In this document: positions 47,001 through 51,477 of the stretch, one piece after another
How the letters are laid out: the number at the start of each line of letters is the position of its first letter
Position numbering within the stretch: the first letter of the stretch is position 1
Assembly (NCBI GenBank): GCA_903893625.1
Contig: CAITND010000072.1
Location: 1 to 51,477, forward strand
Length of the DNA stretch: 51,477 nt
Reading direction: 5' to 3'
DNA from: an uncultured Oscillatoriales cyanobacterium
GTDB lineage: Bacteria; Cyanobacteriota; Cyanobacteriia; Cyanobacteriales; Microcoleaceae
Position numbers and translations under genes: made by a program
Notes under the pieces: generated by a model
What the model saw: the letters and a program-made list of their open reading frames with translations, nothing else
Told to the model about the DNA's origin: nothing
The model's database searches: none

Positions 47001-47827
47001 TCTAAATTTTCAGCTTTATCTCCTTTGATTCTAATACGGTAAGCATTAGCGAGATTATAAAGTGTTGCAGCCCATTTTTCAGGGAAATTTTTATCGGTCC
47101 TGACTTTCAGGGCTTCGTGGTAGGCACTGATTGCTTTTTCTAAGTTTTCGGCTTTATCTTCTTTTATTCTATCGGTGTAAGCACCAGCAAGATTGTATTG
47201 CATTGTTGCCCATTTTTCGGAAAAAGCTTCAAAAGTATAAACTTTTAGAGATTCTTGGTAAGCACTGATCGCCTTTTCTAAATTTTCTGCTCTATCTCCC
47301 TTGATCCTATCACTGTAAGCAAAAGCGATACAAAATTGTGTTTCTGCCCATTCTTGAGGAAAATTATCAAAAGTATAAACATTTAGAGCTTTTTGGTAAG
47401 CAATGATCGCTTTTTCCAAGTTTTCAGCTTTATTTCCTTTAATTCTATCTAAATAAACATTGCCAACATTATGAAGAGTAGTAGCCCACTTTATAGGAGA
47501 TGTCTCAAAGTTAACAACATCTAAAACAATTTTATAACCATTGATTGCAATTTCTTTATTAACAGCAATACTACGGAGAGGAAATCGGGCAATGAAATTA
47601 CTGAAATAAAAAATATCCGTAGCAATAGAATTGGCTTGTTGTGGAGTAACTTGTGTTAGTGTTTGTCTTGCCCAATCATCTAAAACTTGGATCAAATTTT
47701 CATCTAATTTATCCAGATTTTGAGCCAGAAAAGGATAAATTAACTGGGGGTTAGGATTTTCAGAGATTTTTTGTAATACTTTCAGCAAGAAATTGAGATA
47801 GTCTTGAGGTGTATTTGCTGTTTCCAT
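44087..47827 (-). CDS. Second TPR-CHAT protease
   Basis: This 1246-residue protein has an N-terminal helical region (about 1-95), about thirteen tetratricopeptide-like repeats of 46 residues (about 100-690; YxxRIRGDKAENLEQAIxxYQEALKVxTFDAFPxEWAxTQNNLGNA), a linker and a CHAT domain. The catalytic dyad is intact: IHFSCHGKF (His1058) and FSACESG (Cys1108). The repeat type differs from the 40-residue TPRs of the CHAT protein at 8469-12071, so this is not a recent copy of that gene. The distance between His and Cys is 50 residues, against 130 in the other protein. No operon partner lies downstream on this strand; the 142-aa gene is convergent. Confidence 0.93.
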   Translation of the reverse strand: METANTPQDYLNFLLKVLQKISENPNPQLIYPFLAQNLDKLDENLIQVLDDWARQTLTQVTPQQANSIATDIFYFSNFIARFPLRSIAVNKEIAINGYKIVLDVVNFETSPIKWATTLHNVGNVYLDRIKGNKAENLEKAIIAYQKALNVYTFDNFPQEWAETQFCIAFAYSDRIKGDRAENLEKAISAYQESLKVYTFEAFSEKWATMQYNLAGAYTDRIKEDKAENLEKAISAYHEALKVRTDKNFPEKWAATLYNLANAYRIRIKGDKAENLENAIVAYQEALKVYTIDAFPENWAAVKNNLALAYRERIRGNKAKDLEKAITAYQETLKVYTVDTFPENWAAANNNLALAYRARISGDKADNLEMAITNYQEALKVRTFDAFPKEWASTQHNLASAYIDRIRENKAENLQKAITACTEALKVRTFDNFPQDWARTQNTLGNAYRDRLKGDKAENLEQAIISYQESLKVITFDAFPQEWAGTEHNLANAYLHRIRGNKAENLEMAIIACNEALKVRTFDTFPYDWAMTQNLLANAYSERNRGDKTENLEQAIFCYQESLKVRTFDAFPYEWASTQNNLGNAYCHRIRGDKAENLEQAIMYYQNALKVYTLDAFPYEWARIQNNLGNAYSHRIRGSKAANLDTAINYYNDALKIRTQKADPLNCLETARNLANLHYNEKQWQSATEAYHLAIEALENARSEALNPQSRQEVLSNAIDVFHSIVQAHLHLNQPDKALEYIERSKARNLVELMTQKNVKPKNVDQATIDQYDELRQRVVTEQISLQNQSINQNISRIDNLMPYVIDQSHLKEYQQELDDFIDQKITPFDSTFKLTQKVEPIPFKDIQALIDPETCLLQWYITSEKILAFVVSADGNIQYWQSSETDLQTFIDTLNNYLQLYYSEKCKWIKQLSNLLQTLAETLHIDDILALIPNTCKRLIIVPHCYLHILPIHCLCLKNGNFLYESFPKGVGYAPSCQLLKLVQSSQKQNFNRLFVIKNPTRKPPKSLLGANLETKKISQYFDPNKTIIIAESEASEMTLQNRRKELQSSHCIHFSCHGKFNHDSPLDSALLLADPEGDLGESANLTLAEVFEKLDLRECRLVTFSACESGIIDPNIISDEYVGLPSGFLFAGSSSVVSTLWTVDPLATALFMTKFYRNLHRMPTLNEGSIAITLNKTQTWLKNFSSQKLARIKNSEKFQQLLLEIFADNERDYKKFKELLEATVKRDSYPFAKPYYWTAFIATGI
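44800..47500. repeat. 138-bp coding repeats in the second CHAT gene
   Basis: Within about 45880-47480 the DNA repeats every 138 bp (46 codons), with recurring TTCTAAATTTTCTGCTTTATC and GGAAAAGCATCAAA stretches. The copies are less alike than those of the first CHAT gene. The earlier part of the interval given here is CHAT and linker sequence with no repeats. Confidence 0.6.
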
Positions 47828-47991
47828 TGTCTTATTCCTCCAATAACCCTAATGCTTCTGCTAACTATTGCGCCTCATTTTCCCTTCCATCTCATGAGTT
47901 GGCAGAGGTTTGAGGAGAATTATTCTTCAAGTATAGTCTCAACAACAGTGATCGTTTGCTTGAATGTTTGCAGTAATGGTTCTAGGCTCAG

Positions 47992-48047
47992 GGTGCGTCA
48001 GATGAGAAAGCTCTGTAAAATCGAGATCGTCTGAGGTCTGATGCGCC
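47992..48047. repeat. Short element with imperfect terminal inverted repeats
   Basis: GGTGCGTCAGA (47992-48002) and TCTGATGCGCC (48037-48047) match as inverted repeats at 9 of 11 positions, around a 34-bp centre. It lies in the 281-bp spacer between the divergent second CHAT gene and the Tse2-like gene; I see nothing else there. Confidence 0.5.
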
Positions 48048-48108
48048 ATATTTATTTGTTGCAGCCTTATACTAATTAAGGCGTTAGATTAGAACCCAAT
48101 CCCCAGCA

Positions 48109-48435
48109 ATGCCAGAAACATCTGTGTTTTTATACCGCCAAGGTAATGCGAATTCACCTCGGATGGACAACGTTCGCGATCGCGATGTTAATATATATGA
48201 TTATAGTGGCGAAAAATGGGTGGAAGCATTTTCCGGTGGCATTTCTACTTTTGAATCGCCCAAATTAGGTCAAAACTGGTGGCGTATAGATGCCGGAATA
48301 CAAATTCCTGATAGTATAAATTTAATTAACGACCATAACGACCATTGGCTCTGGCAACCAGCATATAATATGCGTTTATTAGAATATCAAGAATTACTTA
48401 AACAAGTAAGTATTCATTTCGTAAAATTTAATTGA
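48109..48435 (+). CDS. Tse2-like ADP-ribosyltransferase toxin candidate
   Basis: This 108-residue protein resembles the core of Tse2, a Pseudomonas toxin with an ADP-ribosyltransferase-like fold. The shared pattern is LYRQGNANSPRMDNVR at the start, GEKWVEAFSGGISTFE (compare GGTSVF), WWRIDAGIQIPDSINLINDH (compare FVIPDGTDIPPDLKV), and HWLWQPAYNMRLLEYQELL (compare HYTIMPAKPM...LMGHL). I recalled the Tse2 sequence from memory; no alignment was computed. The ATG at 48109 has no obvious ribosome site. The gene following on the same strand, 31 bp on, encodes an unknown protein that could be an antitoxin or unrelated. The protein has no secretion signal. Confidence 0.6.
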   Translation: MPETSVFLYRQGNANSPRMDNVRDRDVNIYDYSGEKWVEAFSGGISTFESPKLGQNWWRIDAGIQIPDSINLINDHNDHWLWQPAYNMRLLEYQELLKQVSIHFVKFN

Positions 48436-48466
48436 CAAAACATTTCTTAGGAGTTAAAATAAAAAA

Positions 48467-49378
48467 ATGGATTATTCTATCAATTTTTCATCAAAATCAA
48501 TCAAATTTATTCTGGAAGCGATTGAATTTAGGCTTCAAAAATACCAAGAGCAACTTTCTGAATTAACCGACGAAGATGAAATTTCAGATATAGGAAATGA
48601 CTGTTATTTCTTAGAAGCAATTGCTGAGGATTTAAAAAAATATCAGATTGCTAATAGAAGCCAACATTTAGAATTGTATAAACTTTCAAAACAGCAGCAA
48701 TTTATCGATCAAGAACTAGCATCTGCTCCAACACATTCTTTAGAATATAAGGTGAGATTTCCTATTCCAAATTACAATATCTCTAAAGATAAAGTTGCTA
48801 AAATTCAAGTAGAAAATCAGATTCCAGGTATTGAAAAAAAACTAATACCACTTGGCTGCATGGAATCCTTTGAAGTTTGGCTTCCCAAGGCGGACAGAGC
48901 AATATTACTAGATGAAGATATTAAACTACTGAAAAATGACTGTGCTAGAATTGAAAAAATATGTGATCGCTTGTTTTCTTTGCTTGACTGTATATGTTCT
49001 GATAGCTACCAATGGAGGAAAAATGTAGATGAATTAGAAAAAATTACCAGTTGGAAAACTGCTCAGGAAAAGTTATTAGAATGTGGATTTGAGTATCAGG
49101 CGATCGCCATTGATTACGAGCCTACTCAAATATCTCCCAGAAGCAATAACTTCTTAGAATGCAACAGTGATGTTGAATCTTGGGATGCTATACCTGAAAA
49201 ATGGATAGTAACTCTGTACAATTTTGAGCAATCTGAATTTGGTTTTGGCTACAAACTAAACTCTGCTCCTTTCTGCTTTGAAATGCAAATATCCCGAAAA
49301 TTGCACCCAGAAGTAAATAGATCGGAAGCAGAAAGGGAGAAAATTTCTCCTCCATTTTCCTCTGCTTCTTTGACTTAA
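48467..49378 (+). CDS. Uncharacterised 303-aa protein
   Basis: No family is recognised. The first ~75 residues are helical (SSKSIKFILEAIEFRLQKYQEQLSEL, ending DLKKYQ) and look like a small stand-alone cyanobacterial domain. A charged middle and a helical segment (about 150-200) follow, and the C-terminal third contains WDAIPEKWIVTLYNFEQSEFGFGYKLN, likely beta. AGGAG lies 12 bases before the ATG. It starts 31 bp after the Tse2-like gene and its stop is separated by one base from the ATG of the DUF364 gene, so all three may be one transcript. It is too large for a typical type II antitoxin, but its head could bind the toxin; that is speculation. Confidence 0.55.
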   Translation: MDYSINFSSKSIKFILEAIEFRLQKYQEQLSELTDEDEISDIGNDCYFLEAIAEDLKKYQIANRSQHLELYKLSKQQQFIDQELASAPTHSLEYKVRFPIPNYNISKDKVAKIQVENQIPGIEKKLIPLGCMESFEVWLPKADRAILLDEDIKLLKNDCARIEKICDRLFSLLDCICSDSYQWRKNVDELEKITSWKTAQEKLLECGFEYQAIAIDYEPTQISPRSNNFLECNSDVESWDAIPEKWIVTLYNFEQSEFGFGYKLNSAPFCFEMQISRKLHPEVNRSEAEREKISPPFSSASLT

Positions 49379-49379
49379 A

Positions 49380-50150
49380 ATGAAAATTCATCCCCGCGAG
49401 ATTTACGATCTGCTACTAGAATCAAGCCACAGTAACGCCACGGTGCAGGAGATTATTTTGGGACTGACCTGGACATTCTGCCAAGCCGAGGGTATTGGGT
49501 TGTGTATGAGTCCTGGCCAACCGAACCGTACTCTATCCTGGTCAGGGACTTTGGTGGGTAAAGCCATCGCTGATTTAGCCCCCTGGGTGCGTTCCTGGGA
49601 TAGCTACCAGGCCAGTATCGGTATGGCTGTGATCAATTCCGTGATTAATAGTACATCACCCTTAATACAACAAGCTCAACCCCTTTCCCCTCAAGGTTCA
49701 GCTAATCTAGCCGTATTTGAGCATTTTCTCCCGCTAATTCGGGGAAAACGAGTTGTGATTATTGGGCGCTACCCCGGACTTTCTCAGTATGAACAAGAAG
49801 CCGACATTACCGTCCTAGAGCGTCAGCCCATTTCCCAGGATTTACCCGATACAGCCTGCGAATACCTTCTCCCAGAAGCCGACTGGGTTTTTCTCACCGC
49901 CACCTCCATTGCTAATAAAACTTTCCCCCGCTTGGTGGAGTTATCACAACAGGCGCAGTTAGTGTTGATGGGGCCTACGACTCCCTGGCTACCAGAGTTA
50001 GCGGACATGGGGATTAACTATTTGGCTGGGGTGGCTATTACCGATGCAGACGCTTTACGGCAAACAATCGCTGAAGGAGGGGGGACTCGTATTTTTGATG
50101 TTGGGGTACAATATTGCGTCTTACAGTTATCAGTAACCAGTAACCAGTAA
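49380..50150 (+). CDS. DUF364 domain protein (putative metal chelatase/Rossmann)
   Basis: This 256-residue protein has the DUF4213/DUF364 layout: an N-terminal alpha/beta domain (EIYDLLLESS, then IGLCMSPGQPNRT) followed by a Rossmann-like domain with VVIIGRYPGLSQYEQEADITVLERQP, DWVFLTATSIANKTFPRLVELS and VLMGPTTPWLPELADMGINYLAG. Structures of this family suggest a substrate or metal binding role, possibly in molybdenum or nickel chemistry, but function is unsettled. The ATG directly follows the preceding gene. The final residues (LSVTSNQ) and the TAA stop are encoded by a heptamer repeat array, so the original C-terminus may have been replaced. Confidence 0.85.
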   Translation: MKIHPREIYDLLLESSHSNATVQEIILGLTWTFCQAEGIGLCMSPGQPNRTLSWSGTLVGKAIADLAPWVRSWDSYQASIGMAVINSVINSTSPLIQQAQPLSPQGSANLAVFEHFLPLIRGKRVVIIGRYPGLSQYEQEADITVLERQPISQDLPDTACEYLLPEADWVFLTATSIANKTFPRLVELSQQAQLVLMGPTTPWLPELADMGINYLAGVAITDADALRQTIAEGGGTRIFDVGVQYCVLQLSVTSNQ

Positions 50151-50198
50151 TCAGTAATCAGTTATCAGTTATCAGTTATCAGTTATCAGTTATCAGTT
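50124..50198. repeat. Heptanucleotide array overlapping the DUF364 stop
   Basis: About ten copies of a 7-bp unit run from CAGTAAC through CAGTAAT to CAGTTAT. The first variants fall within the end of the DUF364 gene and supply its TAA stop. The later copies are identical to each other, which suggests recent growth at that end. Confidence 0.85.
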
Positions 50199-50241
50199 TA
50201 AGACAACGTGAGTTCGATGGGTTCAAGTTAAGCACTATATC

Positions 50242-51012
50242 TTAGGAATTTAAAACTTTCACAATTTGACAAAATCCCTCAACTTCTGAACCTGCGGTTA
50301 TATAACGGGGTTTATGGGTTAATTGATCACTATATTCTAAGATATTAGCGACTCCAATAGACTGAGGGAATAACTCAGAATTAAATAGGGTTTGATCATT
50401 GGGACTATCACCAACGGTGAGAATTTGTTCAGGGGTTAATTTTGACCAATATTGCTGAATTACTTTTAATAATCCCGTTGCTTTATCTTGGGTTTTGGGT
50501 TTAATATGACCTTGAACGGTGCTATAGGTAAATCCCCAGCCTAATTCTTCACAGAGTTCTGTTAATAATTTAATTTCAGATAAACTAATATTTTGAATAT
50601 CAAATGTCCAATCTGTAAACCGAAAAGGATTATCGGCGGAAGCTTGGAGGTGAGGACATTGGACTTGGAGAATTTGAAAGGCTTGAGCTAAATTTTGGCG
50701 ATGTTGGGAGAGGGAATTTAAGGAAATTAAAAATTGAGGTTGATCGGACTCAAAGGGATAATATAATCCGCCATTTTCGGCGATCGCACCTGTCACTGGA
50801 AGATAATGTTTTAACGCTTGTACCCATCCAGCAGAACGTCCTGTAATTAAAATTATGGGGATTTTTGCTTGTTTTAATTGAGATAAAGCTTGTAATAAAT
50901 CCGTTGTAAATTTTCCTTGTTTTGTTAAAGTTCCATCGATATCCGTTGCAATTAGACGAATATCATGGAGTACATTAGCTTCTATGGCTTCGGTAAATGG
51001 TATTAAAGACAT
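50242..51012 (-). CDS. HAD-superfamily IIB phosphatase
   Basis: This 256-residue HAD hydrolase has motif I ATDIDGTLT (nucleophile Asp24, acid/base Asp26), motif II LITGRS, the cap domain (about 85-180; IAENGGLYYPF is typical of the IIB cap), a Lys near IKPKTQDKATGL and motif IV TVGDSPNDQTLF. It resembles mannosyl-3-phosphoglycerate or sucrose-phosphate phosphatases and Cof-type enzymes. The GDSPND variant is consistent with sugar phosphate substrates, but the substrate cannot be fixed. I chose ATG 51012, with AGAGG 9 bases upstream, over the ATG at 51039. Confidence 0.88.
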   Translation of the reverse strand: MSLIPFTEAIEANVLHDIRLIATDIDGTLTKQGKFTTDLLQALSQLKQAKIPIILITGRSAGWVQALKHYLPVTGAIAENGGLYYPFESDQPQFLISLNSLSQHRQNLAQAFQILQVQCPHLQASADNPFRFTDWTFDIQNISLSEIKLLTELCEELGWGFTYSTVQGHIKPKTQDKATGLLKVIQQYWSKLTPEQILTVGDSPNDQTLFNSELFPQSIGVANILEYSDQLTHKPRYITAGSEVEGFCQIVKVLNS

Positions 51013-51085
51013 CAACACAACCTCTGTATAATGACTCAAATTATTTTACTTGTTTTTTACATCAATTGAGATGTGGGTGGGGATC

Positions 51086-51151
51086 AGAAACCGGGTTTCT
51101 GATTTAAGGTTTATATTAGTTAAAAAAAGTTATTGCAGAAACCCGGTTTCT
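51086..51151. repeat. Inverted repeat AGAAACCGGGTTTCT / AGAAACCCGGTTTCT
   Basis: The same two 15-bp arms found between dnaK and dnaJ lie here at 51086-51100 and 51137-51151, separated by 36 bp. They stand between the divergent HAD and kinase genes and can form a stem. Confidence 0.75.
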
Positions 51152-51203
51152 TGGAGTATACTGCTAAAATTAAGTTAGCATCTCATTACCCCTAGACTTA
51201 ATC

Positions 51204-51477
51204 ATGAGTCAATGCCTTAACCCTGATTGCCTCCAACCCAACCCGAAAACGACAAATTTTTGTCAAAAGTGTGGTTCTAAATTACTGTTAACAGATCGAT
51301 ATCGGTCTTTAGAAATATTAGGACAAGGGGGTTTTGGTCGAACGTTTCTAGAGGTTGATGAGTATAAACCGTCTCAACCCTATTGTGTAATTAAACAATT
51401 TTTACCCCAAGCTCAAGGCACGAATAATCAACAAAAAGCCGAGGAACTTTTTAAACAAGAAGCCATACAATTAGAAC
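51204..51477 (+). CDS. Serine/threonine protein kinase with zinc ribbon (partial)
   Basis: Only the first 91 codons lie within the window. The N-terminus carries a four-Cys zinc ribbon (Cys4, Cys9, Cys20, Cys23: CLNPDC and FCQKCGS), followed by a Ser/Thr kinase start: YRSLEILGQGGFGRTFL (Gly-rich loop) and CVIKQFLP with the ATP-binding Lys. Cyanobacterial Hanks-type kinases often have this head. The rest lies beyond the right edge. Confidence 0.9.
   Translation, partial: MSQCLNPDCLQPNPKTTNFCQKCGSKLLLTDRYRSLEILGQGGFGRTFLEVDEYKPSQPYCVIKQFLPQAQGTNNQQKAEELFKQEAIQLE

Overview
The window is AT-rich chromosomal DNA from a cyanobacterium, probably a filamentous non-heterocystous form of the Planktothrix/Oscillatoria type. 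The phylum is well supported: a crtP-crtB (phytoene desaturase/synthase) pair, a PcxA/CemA protein, a GUN4-domain protein, a CCB1-type cytochrome b6f assembly factor, a DUF3155 protein, XisH/XisI, an RRM-type Rbp protein, many HIP1 octamers (GCGATCGC) and heptanucleotide repeat arrays. The genus is an inference from gene content and style; no search was run. I saw no rRNA, tRNA or CRISPR array.

Layout. 1-5.1 kb: PadR regulator, CCB1, DUF3155, a GAF histidine kinase resembling Hik2/CSK, and a pair of two-TM proteins, the first SLATT-like. 5.1-12.1 kb: a four-carbon acid sugar kinase, then a leftward three-gene operon of a giant TPR-CHAT protease, a 147-aa protein and a 486-aa protein with C-terminal membrane helices. 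12.1-16.4 kb: repeat-rich spacer, a J-protein and DnaK, then a HigB/HigA-type toxin-antitoxin pair. 16.5-19 kb: a P-type cation ATPase broken by an internal deletion. 19.2-21.7 kb: crtP-crtB. 21.9-25.8 kb: Rbp protein and an M48-family protein that has lost its zinc ligands. 26-27.9 kb: lgt and cobM. 27.9-30.1 kb: a tail-to-tail pair of a probable restriction endonuclease and a DNA methyltransferase. 30.2-33.8 kb: a short-chain dehydrogenase, L-lactate dehydrogenase and pyruvate kinase. 33.9-37.2 kb: a small membrane protein, PcxA, GUN4, XisI and XisH. 37.3-43.5 kb: an RND efflux pump, its adaptor, a membrane protein and a CsoR/InrS-type metal sensor. 43.7-47.8 kb: a second TPR-CHAT protease facing a 142-aa protein. 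48.1-51.5 kb: a Tse2-like toxin candidate, an unknown protein, a DUF364 protein, a HAD phosphatase and the start of a Ser/Thr kinase.

How the parts relate. Housekeeping genes (carotenoid synthesis, chaperones, lower glycolysis, lipoprotein maturation, proton balance) alternate with conflict-type genes: two TPR-CHAT proteases, a restriction-modification pair, a toxin-antitoxin pair, a Tse2-like toxin and a SLATT pair. The best candidate for an undescribed system is the operon at 6511-12071, where a TPR sensor joined to a caspase-like protease sits with a small soluble protein and a membrane-anchored protein. Its CHAT gene has also absorbed two unrelated palindromic repeat families in frame, one of them between the catalytic His and Cys. 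Repeats have entered coding DNA at two other genes as well: the stop codons of the J-protein and of the DUF364 protein lie inside repeat elements.
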